From Diphasiastrum complanatum (taxonomy: Eukaryota; Streptophyta; Lycopodiopsida; Lycopodiales; Lycopodiaceae), in NCBI GenBank assembly GCA_029204225.1, contig CM055113.1, forward strand, positions 33,157,250 to 33,221,249: DNA of 64,000 nucleotides, written 5' to 3'. The notes below the pieces were generated by a model that had not been told where the DNA came from, did no database searches, and saw nothing but the letters and a program-made list of their open reading frames with translations. Position numbers and translations under genes: made by a program. Within the stretch, counting starts at the first letter, position 1, and every line of letters starts with the position of its first letter. Shown piece by piece: positions 20,760 to 33,489 of the stretch.

Positions 20760-22306
20760 TTACATATCCTCATCAGTATCAAAGGTCAGTTGAGCAATAT
20801 GGTCATGAAGAAATTGTCTCCTCTCGTATGGATCCAGATGCTCAATTGATCTTCTTTTGCTCAACTCTATATAACTTGCGTACACTACTAAAGCAGATGA
20901 TCTTTTGGGTACATTTTCAGAAACATAACCCAATATTTTGATAGCTATATCCCTCTTCACAAAAATGATTTTGTATGTACTATTAGGATATCTATGTCCA
21001 TCACAAAAATAGGACAATGCCTTTATTGCCATTACCATAGTTCCTGCTTGTGAATAAAAGTTGTCATGTTGAATACAAATTTCATTTTGTACAAAGTATT
21101 TCAGGTAATGGCACAATGTTGAATCCTTATGGCCAACAACACCTTGGGCACCTCCTCTTCTCGTAGCAAAATCATCAACTTCAATTGTGTCCTACAACAT
21201 AAATATGAAAATTTGTAATCAATTTAATTTTCAGATGGATTTTGATTGAATACAATGCTAAATATGATTATGATGGAATTAAAAAAAAAAATAACCATGT
21301 CATGCTGATCATACTCCAACAATTCTTTTCCATGCAAGTCATGCCCAGCAAGAAACGTATACTCAGAAAAAACGTATTGCTCTGGAGGAGGATATCTTTT
21401 TTGAAACTCAATGAGCTCCTCCTCACTAGGAGCATTTGCTCCATAGGTTAGACATTGTTGCCTTGTAATTTGTAAGGCCTACTCTCCAGACTTCCAACCA
21501 CCTTCATCTTCATAGTCAATCCCTTCAATTAAATCATCATGATTGAAGTCTATTATATCCGAAAATTCTGACAATGCATTGGCTAGTACAGATAGGATCT
21601 CGTCCTCTCTCATGTCGAACACATTCCCAATATCATTCAATGATAAATGTGGCAGGCTATTCATATGGTCAAGCAGTGTCTTCCTTTTATCATGTTCTTC
21701 TACACCTGATGTAGAAGATATTACCATTGACCGTGACAGAGCAGGGTCATACATCGAAGCCAGCCTAGCCTCTTCCTCATCACCCAATACTTCATCTTCT
21801 AGATTTTTGTCCACATCGACAGTACATCTCTGAGTAGATGTTCTACTTGAAGAACCAACACCAATTGATCTAGAAGATTGGCCTTCACCAGGTATTAACG
21901 CAGATATGAAAAAAACAAAAGCTATGCCCTCAGCTATAAACCTGCATGATCTCCTATGGGATTCACAATATTGTACCACCTTGAGGCTCTCGTCAAGCCT
22001 GGTAAACTTCCTATCATGCTTGTGATTGGCTTCAGGCTGGGCAACTATCAGTTCATGAAAATGAACAAACTTCAGGCCATCAATAACAAGGGATAATTTG
22101 AGGATGCTAGTCCGAAACTTTTCGAATAATTCTAATAGGTGAGACTTGTGCTCAAGCACAAATCTATCGACATCAAATTTAAGTCGAAAAAGAGATGAAA
22201 AGTACTCAGTCTTGTCTAGAACACCAGCGTCAGAGAGGAACCAGTTTCTCGACCACAAAGGAAAAGCTGTTGGTAATTCTGACTCACGAATCAAACAACC
22301 AATCAA
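20760..22306 (-). pseudogene. Unrecognised convergent partner gene
   Basis: The frame is open from about 22,306 to 21,296 except for one in-frame TAG at 21,479-21,481. A 104-base intron follows (donor ATG|GTTATT, acceptor TAG|GACAC at 21,191), then the last exon to 20,760. Conserved-looking pieces are RNWFLSDAGVLDKTEYF, CESHRRSCRFIAEG, an acidic middle and YVFSEYTFLAGHDLHG. The last exon has QAGTMVMAIKALSYFCDGH and FVKRDIAIKILGYV. The start is not an ATG at 22,306 and may be upstream. The stop codon is only 19 bases from the end of the plus-strand gene, so the two are tightly convergent. Family not recognised. Confidence 0.45.
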
Positions 22307-22538
22307 TTTCGATCTAGAGATTCAACTACAGAATCTCGACGCTGACTCAGAAGATGAGTCAGAACCTCAACGAGTCAACCCACATCAGAGGACCGAAGTT
22401 CAACCTAGGAGGTCAAACAAACCGCTCCATAAAGTCCCACACAAATGTTCTCGTCGATTGACAATGACCTTCACCATCAGCAAAAACATACACACGCGTT
22501 AACTTAATGCAATTACCTAAAACATAGTCAATAGCCAT

Positions 22539-23388
22539 TGGAGGGTTTATAGATCCCAAGGCAACTCTAACCCTAGTTAATAAGTGAGAGGGATTTGGCA
22601 CCCTACGTGTGTAAGTCCAACCCGATGATCACATAGAGATTTGATTAGTTGAAAGTTGATAAAAGGACTTTAGGCCTTTTTGCGAAACTTAAAATGTCGC
22701 AGGGCCTAAATGTCAAGTTAGTGAATAAAGTTGGGTTTCTCTCCAATTTGGATGGTTTTCACTCTTTTTTAAATTTGAATAAATGGACCAATAGGATTAA
22801 GAAGCCAAGGTCCTCCTCTCTACTATAAAAAGAGACCAACTCAAGTTTGCTACACATGTATATATCTTCATTTCAATAAAGCAGATTGGTTCTCTTGTGA
22901 AATAGATTTATGAATGTCCTTGCTCTCTATCACTTTTTCTCCATCTCTCATGTTTTTATTGTGTTTTGCTAATTGTTGGATCTGATTGTTATTGGGATTG
23001 CATGTTTTTATACTTTCTATGAGAGAGAAAGGAAGAGAGAGAAAGAGTATGCAATAGTGTGTTGAGAATGATCTTCAGTTATGATTACCTTGTGTCTTTA
23101 AAGTTTGTTTGAGAGAGGTCAATTGTGGAGTGATGGATGTTTTCAATACTGAGTTTTATGAGTAAGGTTGTCATAGAGATCTCATTGTGGATCTAGTGTT
23201 AATGGATGTAGTGTTAATGCTTAGGGTTAGTGGGTGGTAGAGTTAGATGTGAATCTTTCATTCATGCTGAAATCTGAACTATGTTATTGCTCTCATGGGA
23301 ACGAATCTACACGTGACAACTAACTTCATCTCCTCGATGCTAGATTGATTAGATCTTGGGTTGAGGATAGGCAAGGAAAGAAACTACA
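22539..23388 (+). repeat. Ty3/Gypsy 5' LTR (about 850 bp)
   Basis: It starts TGGAGGGTTTATAGATCC, ends AAAGAAACTACA, and is followed two bases later by the primer site. It contains a promoter-like ACTATAAAAAGAG at about 22,822 and an AATAAAG polyadenylation-type signal at about 22,876. The start is supported by the reverse-orientation copies ending at 45,818 and 47,843. Confidence 0.75.
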
Positions 23389-23392
23389 ATTT

Positions 23393-23407
23393 TGGCGCCA
23401 TTGCCGG
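23393..23407 (+). promoter_or_regulatory. Ty3/Gypsy primer binding site
   Basis: TGGCGCCATTGCCGG closely matches the TGGCGCCGTTGCCGGGG site of plant Tat/Athila-type elements. Confidence 0.8.
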
Positions 23408-24560
23408 ATAACTATGCCAATTTTTCAGTTTGCAGCATGTTTGTTGGATGGTTAGCTTGCATTAGGCATCTTGTCGTGGCATGAATAGTGTTAAATATGC
23501 ATTTAGAGTTAGTTTGGGAGTGATTTTGCTTGTTTGAAATCTAATCTAATTGTGGAATAGGGAAAGATATTTAGATCACCAATCTTAAGATCCATTTGGA
23601 TCTGAGATATTAGAAAAAACAACAAAAATCAGTCAAATCTGCCAAATTTTGGTCAAAAGGAGACAAAAATCGTCATTAAAGCTGATAACTTTTTGCCCTC
23701 TTTCAGGAAACATTCGTCAAATTGCAGGCACATTCGGTTTTGATCACAGATTCTTTATTGTAAAGGGTGAACAATCGTTCTCAGCAGATTTCTAGAAACA
23801 TCAGAAAAACCATTAAAAAACACCAAAAAATCACTAAAACCCTAAAAATACAAAAAAAGAACCTTTGCCCGATTCACTGTGCATAGGTGTGATTCAGATC
23901 TATCTACTGCCAGGTCGGCATAGAATAATCAGAAATAGAAGGATCTGTAGAGGATCAATTGTCATATTGTCATATTTTTGCCAAAAAAGTCTCTTTTTTG
24001 TAAAAATACCAGTATTACTCTTGATTCTTTGTCAGGACCTTTGTCAAGTTTTCAGATTATTGTATTTATAATAATTTACTATTTTTGAGTTTGACGAACA
24101 TTCATCCTATTCAGATCATAGAAAACTCTATTTTTACCCTCGTCAAACTACAAAAATTGTGTTTTTGTGTGCCGGAAACCTTCGCCAGTTCTACTCTAGC
24201 TTTATATGTGTCAGATCCTGAGTTTGAGAGTTTGGCAAAGGTTATTTCCATAGAATTTGTCAGAAAAGTCTGATTAGAAAGTTTCTACCAAAAATAACAT
24301 CGTTGAACCTTCGTTGAGTCAATCTTCACCTAGGGAACCTTGCCAATTATATTTTTGGATCAAATTTGATTTAGTTTGATTTTGATTATGAAACTTTTTC
24401 ATTTTTGAGAAGTATCGATTGGTTGATTTTCAAAATATTTTTTCACGATATAGGAATCTGATTCTTGTCAATTGGAAGAGATCTAGCAGATCTGATCTGA
24501 GATAGTTTTGATTGAAAATCCAGATCCAATCTCATTGTCTGTTTGATTTAATCTGTAAAG
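23408..24560. other. Untranslated leader of the Gypsy element
   Basis: AT-rich sequence between primer site and gag, with no coding motif. A long non-coding leader is common in this group of elements. Confidence 0.55.
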
Positions 24561-25120
24561 ATGGCTTCCCCTGGAGGTGCTCCTCAGGAAGTCAATCCAA
24601 TCATTGTAAGAAGAGCACCCCATTTGGATCTACCCAAATACAATGGATTAACAGATCCAGTTAGATTGCTTCATACCTATTCTGAATTTTGTGAAGTCTA
24701 TGGCGAAGTTTTTCCCCAGAATAAACTTAAGTTTTTTCCTATGGCCTTAACAGACGCAACACAAGATTGGTACTATAATCAAGATAAAACTGAACGTACA
24801 GATTGGGAGATTGTTAAATGAGCCCTTATCACATGGTTCAGACCTCGAAAGTTTATGGAAGACCCTTTTCTACTTCTAAGTAGAATTAAAATGGGAAAGC
24901 GAAAAATGGTTTGAGATTACATTGAACGGGTAAAACGTCTTAGATCTGAGTGCAAACCTGAGCTGATTAATGAAAATGCCATGATTATGTGATTTTTGTC
25001 AGAATTATCTAAAAAGATCAGATGTGAGCTGAAACGCAATAATGAGTACGCAATCTTGCAAAATGCTATGGATAATGCAATTCAGGAGGAGGATGAAGAT
25101 TCAGACGATGAGCCGAACAC
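24561..25120 (+). pseudogene. Ty3/Gypsy gag with three in-frame TGA stops
   Basis: The frame from ATG at 24,561 has PHLDLPKYNGLTDPV, FFPMALTDATQDWYY, ALITWFRPRKFMEDPF, DYIERVKRLRSECKPEL and FLSELSKKIRCEL, all typical of retrotransposon gag. It is interrupted by three in-frame TGA codons, at 24,819, 24,912 and 24,990. Each lies where family members usually have Arg, consistent with CGA to TGA changes. The frame otherwise remains aligned until the acidic EEDEDSDDEPN segment, after which unrelated sequence begins. Confidence 0.82.
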
Positions 25121-25618
25121 AACAACACCCGTTGTGATTTGCGACGTGTTTTGCAATGTGAATCGCGAGTTTATTTTTTTTTTAATTTGTCGCGGACATC
25201 GAAAAAACACGTCGCTATAAGGTCGTCGAAATCCGACGACATTAAAACATGTCGCATTCCAAGTGCCGGATTTCGATGAAAATAATCCCGATGATGGAAA
25301 AACGTGATGACATGGACGTCGCAATACGACGTCCAAACACGTCACAAATGAAGTGATGTGGCCATCGCATTGTGACATCTCGGAATCCAGTCGGATTCCG
25401 ACGTCTGTAAACACTAAATGATGCTAAAATCTCCCCGACAGATGTCCGACGCCCATCTAAAGTCCATCCGACGTATAGTTAGACGTCAGATTCTGACGTC
25501 CCAAAAAGTTGTCGGTGTCCAACGTTTGTTAACAAAATGTTCAAAAGAAATGTCCGACGCGTGTCCGATGTTCATCCGACGTCTATCCGACGTGTTGGGA
25601 CGTCTTTTCTTGGAGTAG
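25121..25618. mobile_element. CACTA-like terminal region with subterminal repeats
   Basis: About ten copies of CCGACGT/GACGTC-type motifs crowd this ~500-bp stretch. The left border reads CACAACAACACCC and the right border TTTTCTTGGAGTAG, which resembles the TTTCTTGTAGTG end of CACTA elements. It interrupts the Gypsy gag. It could be a small non-autonomous CACTA element, or the 5' end of a larger one including the composite unit to its right. Confidence 0.42.
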
Positions 25619-26004
25619 AGTTCTTGGAGAAGCGATGTTCGTGAATTGTTTCTAAAACAATATTTTTGAATTGCATTCAACATTTGGATCAAACAACAAA
25701 CTAAGCATGAGGTACTTTTCATTCATAAACTACTTTTCATTTTATATTTTATTGCATTACTTCATGTCCATTATGAATAACAATACTTTATTGCATTGCT
25801 TTGTGCACATCATAAATTTCATTTAGATTTTTATATATGATATTGATTGTTGTTTTGAAATCCGACATCGCACATGGTTTTAATTTCTTAGTCAGTTATT
25901 ACGTCAATCCACATCTCTAAATTTGACATTACAATTTAAGAAAAAAAACATTGCACATATAAAAGCAATGGCAATATAGCATGATCATTTGCAATAATAA
26001 TATT
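25619..26004. other. No gene recognised; left flank of composite copy B
   Basis: AT-rich sequence without motifs. It has no Helitron similarity, unlike the left flank of copy A. Confidence 0.5.
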
Positions 26005-26148
26005 TTTCATAATATGAATTAATGTATTACAGAATTGGTGCTTTAATGTCGCACGGATCTTTCTAGATCTAACATCAACTAATAAACCTAATCTACTTCG
26101 TCGTCGTCGTGACGTCCAGTCTGCATGAACACAAGCAAACAAACTACA

Positions 26149-27086
26149 TTAATATTTAATGCTTGATCGTATTAAGTTAAATAAAATTGACGTCAAAATA
26201 CAAACCACATTAGTATGAATACAAAAACTAGTACTTACATTTGGAGGATGATACTCGCTCTTTAGTTTGTTGACTAATGCGTCGTACGATTCCTTGAAGG
26301 CGAATTCGTACTCCTCCTTAGTTGGCAGATGTCCATAGTCTGCCAACTATCCATGAATTCGATTGAAGTTGAAATTAATTTAGGGCTACGTTGAAGCAGC
26401 TAGTCATAATGCATATTAAAAAATAAAAGCATATAAAATCAAAGATAAACTATAAGAGTAGTGTAAGTTCACTTACCATGCTTGCTTGCAATCCCGCCTT
26501 TCCGCTCGAGCCCAACCTAGGATTGCCTATCCTATGCATCCTAGCGGCCGTAACATCTTTTCGAATCTTGTATTTATCTGGTGTTCATTCATCCGCTTTT
26601 ACACGGTTCTAATCATTTCTTGAACACCAAGAGGGCTTGGATTGCCCGTCCCTATAAGCTCGTCGTGCCATATCACGACGATGCCTAATCCATAAGCTCA
26701 TATGCTTATGAATTTCCTTCTCCTCGAATTCCTCTTCTTGTTGGAATTCGTCACGAAGGGTACCAATAACCTGTCGTTTATCGACGGCAGGTTGTTCGGA
26801 CCATTTACTAAATAATCTGTTGCCAAAATGGCATTGGCATAAAGAATAGCGTCAGTCCAAAACCACCCTCCCTTTTTTATTGGCAATTATATTGCCTTGA
26901 GGATCCACGTCATAATAAGGATTTGTGGATGACTCTTCGGTGGGGGCGGGAGCCGCGGCCGCTTGTGAGGGACCACCCTCATCTTGGCTAAGCATATTTT
27001 GCAGTTGTGTTTTTTATCCAGGAGTTAATGATTCATATAAATTTTTGACAAAGTCTCCCGAGCTTTCACCACTGCCTGACCTTGAC
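26149..27086 (-). pseudogene. CACTA-type second ORF remnant (copy B)
   Basis: Same layout and same internal stop and frameshift as the copy at 12,234-13,171. Substitutions include YHPP in place of CHPP near the 3' end. Function inferred only from its head-to-head position with TNP2. Confidence 0.45.
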
Positions 27087-27559
27087 ATGATTACTACATT
27101 CATAAACATACAATACATTACAATAAACCCTAATATATTGAAATGAAGTAGAAAAGAAAATCGATTACAGAACTTGAATGCTTATTGGAGTGGGACTTTC
27201 ATACTTGTGTTAACAAAAGAAGAGAGATATGCATGTAGAGCTCGAGCTTGCACCAAGATTGGCATAAGAATCATATAAGCGACAATGTATAAGAATAGTA
27301 CTATCTAAAAATTAAAACATTAGAATCATACAATAATTTTATGTTATTTGTGTTTTGTACTTGTGCATATATGCAGTTTATCACAATGAGATGAATTACA
27401 TTCAGATTAGTCTAGCGATGAAGACAATACTCAAGTTAACAGGGTAAGTAATAAACATGCATGTTTTCTTGTTCATAAAAACTTTGTTATTATAAGTTAA
27501 AATATTGTGCTAAAGTGACATATACAAGATTTTTATTTCTCGTAGAAAAATTATTTTCA

Positions 27560-30384
27560 AAATAAATTATGGTGCACATGTCTCAAGTGTGATGGACAAA
27601 AGATGCGTGAAAGACGCATTGTTGAAAATCATTTGTGGAAGTTTGGATGAAAAGAAGAAGGTCAACCATCAAATTTGGAAGACGTTAAGGTTTGTTAATT
27701 TTATATGATTGTTTTTTATTATAATCTTCGTCAATCTACATATGTCACTTATGGAATTTGTTTCATGTGTGTAGCCAATACATCGAATGCCATTCCACGG
27801 AGTTGATCCATCTGTGTTTGTTACAGTCAACGTCAAGTTTTGATAAACATGAGAAAACAAAGAATGAAACAAATTGAAGAGGCAAACACAATTGGAACAG
27901 AGAATAATCAACTTGATTCTAATGATTATGATGATGAGGTGCAACACGATGAAGCAATGCACAACATGTTTGAATCTTACTTTGAAACAAATGAGAATGA
28001 TGATATGCATGCATTTTCTAATGAAAACAAAAATCACAAACAATTTGAGATGGATGAAGACGAGATTCTATTGCGCAAGGAGGCAGACACTCCTCTATAT
28101 CCTGGAGCATCCATTTCAAGACTAGCTACATCGATTCTTATTCTAAACCTTCAAGCAACATACAAATGGAGTGATCGTAGCGTGACATCTTTATTCGGGT
28201 ACTTAATGCATAACACAACTATTATACTTTATAGCATATTTACATTAAGTTAATTTTTTTTCTTTTCTAACAACTCACATTGCTCTTTTTTTAGGTTGTT
28301 GCATCAAATACTTTCGAAAGAAAATGTGATACCTAAAACACAATAAGAAGCACAAAAGATGATGATCGTGCTTCAAATGGATTATGACACAATACATGCA
28401 TGTCCAGAAGACCATGTTCTATATAGAGGTGAGCATTCAGAAAAGCTTCAATGTCCAGTGTGTAGCGCTTCACGTTTTCGAGATGACATACAAGGGGATA
28501 AAGTGTCAATGTCAAAAATCGATCTATGGATGATGTGATGCGAGTACCAAGTGATTCACCTGCATGGAAACATATTGAAGACCAATGGCCTGAGTTTAAA
28601 AACGAACCTCGTAATTTGAGATTTGGCCTTGCTATGGATGGCGTAAATCCTTTTAGCATTCAAGCGTCAACTTGGTTCACATGGTTAGTTGTGCTCGTTA
28701 ATTATAACATACCTCCATGGTTGAGTATTAAGATGAGACACTTGTTATTGGCTTTATTGATTCCAGGAAAGTACAAGGCCAAGAACTATCTTGCACCTTT
28801 GTTTGATGAATTGTGCATTCTTTGGAATGGTATTCACGCTTACGACATCTTGAGACCTTTACAAAAATGGAACTTCGTTGTTCGTGGAATTCTAATGTGG
28901 ATGATGCATGACTACCCCGGTTTAAGCGAATGTTCAGGTATCTATATAATGAATCTAATCCATTTCAGGGTTTAATGTTTGAGTATATTTAACTAAGCTT
29001 ATGTTTAATTTGGTTTACAAACTATGCAGGTTTAACCACATCGGGTTACAACGCATGTTATATTTGTGGACCACTTTTGGAGGGTCGACATAGCACAAAT
29101 ATGTTAAAAAAAAAGTGGTGTACGAAAATCATCGCAAATACTTGCCGTCTGATCATCCTTTTTGAAAGTTGAATAGATGATTTTTTGGAGGGCGAGGAGA
29201 TAATCCTTTAACTACACCACCACCCCCACGCATGGGAGTAGCGGAATGGCATGATGAATGGCTTAAACATCACGACGTTAATTCTTCATGGAATGAATCC
29301 AGTGATGGTATGAAACGGTTGTCTATTTTTCATAAATTACCCTATTGGAGGAATTTATTGATAAACCATCTATTGGACCCTATGCATATATTCAAGAACA
29401 TCGGTGAATCCTTATGGAACCACATCATTGGCATAAAAGACAACTCCGCAGCTCGTAAAGATCTACAAGCGGCCGATGTGACAAGACCTGTTCAATACAC
29501 TGAAGGTGGAGATGAGATTCTACCTAGCGTGCCGTGGATTCTTGCAAAAGAGCAACTCTCATATGTTAAACATGTCATAAAATAAATCGGAGAACTCCAA
29601 CAGGCTATGCACATTCTTTATGCAAGTCATTTACCAAAGATGGTAAATTAAGTGGATTGAAATCACATGATTGGCATAAGATGTTGCAATTCATACTTCC
29701 ACTTTCTATTCAAGGTCTCTTCAATGATGACGTACAAAATACGCTTTACAATTTGTCATCGATGATTAGGTTTGTATATTTTTTTAAGCACTTGTATAAA
29801 TATGTGATATTTCAATTTTTTTTTTATGTGTTAAAAACCTAATGTACTGTCAATATTGCAGGTGGATTTCTTCAAAAGAAATAAAAAATAGTGAATTGGA
29901 TTCCATGAAAATCCAAATGATCGAAATGGTATGTTTGTTGGAAAGAGATTTTCCAAAGGCTTCCTTTTTGGATATACAAGTTCATCTTCTAGTGCATTTG
30001 GTCGAAGAAGTATCAATTGCAGGACCTGTGCACACAAGATGGATGTTCTACCTTGAGCACTTTATGAAAGTTTTGAAGGGCTTTGTGAGAAAAAAGGCAA
30101 GGCCAGAAGGTAGCATGGCAGAAAGTTGGCTTGTACAGGAATCTTTGTTTTATATCACCGAAATAATCTCACAATTGCATCCTGCAAGTCCAAAAATGTG
30201 GTGTGAAGAAGAAGATGAACGTGTTAAGAGTGAAGTACCACAAGGAAATGGTGTGCAAAAAAGACGTTCACCTCAATTAAAAGAGAAAATTGACACATTC
30301 ATATTATGTAATTGTGGACAAATGGAAAAGTGGATTTCAAGGCATGAAGAAGCCAAAAAGGAAAGAAACATAACATTGAAATGA
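27560..30384 (+). pseudogene. CACTA transposase TNP2 (copy B)
   Basis: Same exons, motifs and disabling lesions as the copy at 13,645-16,469. I noticed one amino-acid change, Glu to Asp in APLFxELCILW, and one silent C to T change near 28,590. Shared stops show that the two copies descend from one already inactive gene, so any movement needed an enzyme supplied from elsewhere. Confidence 0.88.
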
Positions 30385-30532
30385 AGAAGAAATATCAATC
30401 GAAGAAGAAGAAGGGAGTTGGAGAACGACGAACCTTTGGAGCCTTTATCTTCAAAATGCTCTCGTGAATGGGTTTTTGATACGATGCTAAAAGCATCTGA
30501 AAACGGAGAAGAAGTGACCGAATTAGAATGAG

Positions 30533-30855
30533 GGTGGAAGGCTGTTGCAAGAGTATGTGTGTCACATGGTAGCAAAAATGGTGCAAAACAACATGAACTA
30601 CATCTATAACAATCGAGATAGATTTTGTAGAGAAATTCACAATGGCATTGTTGATGCCCTTGGAGCTCATTCCGCCAAGGACATTGGGCAGCGAATAGTC
30701 CTGCCATCGTCTTATATCGGTTCACCGCGTCATATGCATCAACAGTACCAGGATGCTATGGTTGTCGTTAGGGAGTTGGGTTCTTCCGATTTGTTTATCA
30801 CAATGACAGTGAACCCAAATTGGTCAGAAGTGAGGAGGGAGTTGAGATTTTGATA
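30533..30855 (+). pseudogene. Helitron helicase-like fragment (copy B)
   Basis: Appears identical to the fragment at 16,618-16,940, with LLQEYVCHMVAKMVQNN through SEVRRELRF. It follows the TNP2 tail directly. Confidence 0.82.
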
Positions 30856-31146
30856 GACACCAAACCCTAAACCCGATTTGGTGTCGAGGGTTTTTAGCAT
30901 GAAGCTTCAACACTTGATTGATTTGTTGAAGAAGGATGGGATATCCACAAAGATTTTATTTGCTCTTAGATGTAGATTTGCTACTTAGTAACTTAAGATA
31001 TGTCTATAGGAATGGCGACACTATTAGTGCGTCTGCCTTTGAGGCAATATTAGGTAGCTTGGTGTATAGCTAGGTAATGGTATTAGATTGAAGTGATGAC
31101 ATTTCTACGGTGTTTTGAAATCTATTTACAATGCGGCCTCTTAACC

Positions 31147-31204
<58 letters not shown>

Positions 31205-32480
31205 ATCCTAACCCTAAAAATTTAACCCTAACTGTAACCAACACCACCCTATCCGTAACCGTAACCAACACAACATCATTTCATTCCAAAACATTTCATT
31301 ACAAAATTCTACAAATCTCCATTCTCAAACCATGCAAAATTCTGCAAAATTCCATTCCCAAAACATGCTCTTACAAGATCCTTCAAAATGCATAAGAAAC
31401 TTTATTGTCAATTGTCTTTTATCACAATGTTAGTAACGTCATGAAAATCCGTCTGTGTGACCATGCCATATTGCGAAATTTCTTTGACGATGCCTTGAAG
31501 ACAATTGTAAGTTTAATTTTCTTTTTTGAATGCATTAAAATTTGAGTATTGGTTTGCTCTTTATGCTTAGCATGGGTATGGTTTTTTATAATGACTGATA
31601 TTGTTGTTTTCATCAAGTCAAAAAGACACCCAAACATCTGAATCCGCTACTGGAACAAGCCTAATTTCAACTCCAAAGAGCAAAGAAGCACTTTGGAGAA
31701 AACTCAAGATGTCTCCTCCCCTCCAAAATCAAGAGGCTTTAAAACCATGACTCCCAAGGGCTCACATCCTAGCTCCAGGAAGAAACCCCAACCCAAGGCT
31801 TCTGACTTAAATCTATAACAAATTCCAGAAGTGAGATCCATTTACATTTTGTTTTATACTGTGGTTTATACCGAAGGGGCCTTTTTTGCATCAGTCGCAG
31901 CATTACTCTCGGTTAGCAGAGTGTCCTGAATGCCTCTGGCCACTTGGACCCTCTTTATAGCCCTCTTTATAAATGTCTCAAAAACAAGTTCAAATTTGGT
32001 AGGCTTATACCAACGTCAGTGTCGGTATACTCTTCAAATTAACTTTAGTATTCTGATGTATGTTCTGAGGCCCTCTAGTGAGTTTATAACCCTCTCTATA
32101 TACCACTCTATAAATGTTTCAAAACCAAGTTCAAATTTGGTAGCCTTATTCCAAGGCCAAACATCGGACCCAAGGCTCGAGCATTCCGCTCCCCCCGCGA
32201 CTCATTTTAAAAACTATCTCTCAAAGAAACGCTCAAAAAAAGCCTTGGTGATCGCCCGTCCTCTTGTAGTGTGGACCGATAAGAAGGTGAAGCAGCTACG
32301 AATTGACAAAGTGGAGAATACGTATCCCAATGTTTTGCCCAATTCTGCAGCAATCGTGGAATCCTACACTTGAAGACCGCAACTTACACACCATAACACA
32401 ACGATGTTGTCGAGAGGAGGAACTGCACACCCATGGAAGCCCAAGGTCCATGATGGATTACTCAAAGGGATTGAAATGGC
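30856..32480. other. Unrecognised cargo of composite unit (copy B)
   Basis: Same as 16,941-18,540, with the (CT)n tract at 31,152-31,201 about twice as long. The ~50-base internal repeat lies at 31,961-32,012 and 32,103-32,153. No known coding motif. Confidence 0.5.
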
Positions 32481-33483
32481 TATGAGATGAAGTAGTAACT
32501 ATAGCTAACTACCTTCAGAACATGATTGGTAAATCTGGCATTCCTAATACTACTCCACACGAAGTCTGGTGGGGAAACAAGCCGAGTCTAGTTCACATCC
32601 GCATATTTGGATGTGTAGCATACGCACACATACTAGATCACAGGCGACAGAAATTGGATGAAAAAGTCAAACAAGGCTGTCTTGTTGGATATGATGTACA
32701 CTCATCATTACTACATGATCTACATGCAGATCAAGCAGATCAAAACTGGTAGAACGATGGCTGACAGAGATCCTGTTGGCTATGAGATTATAAGCAAGAC
32801 ATATTATGATATGCCCACATCGACAGAGAGAGCAAACGATGATCAACACTTGGATCAAGATGTTCACTTACCACATGAGTTGAGTGATGACTTAGACGAC
32901 AAATAGGCTGCGAACCTACTTGTAGCTAGAACATGAGAACCCACAATGGTTATGCTCCTAGCCACAAAGACAAAGGCAAAGCAATAGTAGCACCTGAGCA
33001 ATCTCTACATAGATCCACAAGAGAGCGCAAACCACTTGTCAGATATGGTGTTGACAGTTCATCTTTTACAATGAGAGAATTTTGTGGATTAGGAGGTGAA
33101 CCACAAACCTATGAAGAAGCTATCGACAGTCCTGACAAGGACATGTGGATAAAAGTGATGGAGGAAGAAATACACTCCATGAAGACGAACAACGTGTGGG
33201 CTCTTGAACCAGTTTCAAACGGTAGAAACACTGTTAAGTGCAAATGGATTTACAAATATAAGTATGGAGCTGATGGCAAGGTATCACGATACAAGGCAAG
33301 GCTAGTAGCTATGGTGTTGACTACATCGAAAACTTTTCTCTAGTTGTCAAGCATATCTCCATATGTTTGTTGATCACATATGCAGCAGCATACAACTTGA
33401 AGATCCACATTGTGGACGAGAAGACCACATTCCTACATGGAGAACTCAAAGAGGAGCTCTATATGGATCAGCCACCGGGTTTT
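32481..33483 (+). pseudogene. Copia integrase-RT fragment (copy B)
   Basis: As at 18,541-19,519, ending at ELYMDQPPGF. It keeps 24 bases (about 32,907-32,930) that copy A lacks. Other changes are Lys to Asn in VWWGxKPS, Met to Val in TNNxWALEP and Asn to Lys in SRYxARL; the last is the residue usual in Copia RT. Confidence 0.85.
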
Positions 33484-33489
33484 ACGTGT

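Larger units (their letters stand above)
22539..25120 (+). mobile_element. Ty3/Gypsy (Tat/Athila-like) element, 5' part
   Basis: The order is 5' LTR (22,539-23,388), primer site (from 23,393), long AT-rich leader, and gag from 24,561. Protease, RT and 3' LTR are absent because other sequence starts near 25,121. Related LTR fragments lie at 3,476, 44,880, 45,624 and 47,490. Confidence 0.8.

Noticed and set aside
22146-22502. 118-codon plus-strand frame
   Set aside because: It overlaps the longer minus-strand frame and has no recognisable motif; treated as a shadow.
25082-25414. 110-codon minus-strand frame over the CACTA-like region
   Set aside because: It is an accidental open frame across subterminal repeats and the gag tail, with Ser-rich low-complexity translation of the acidic gag end.
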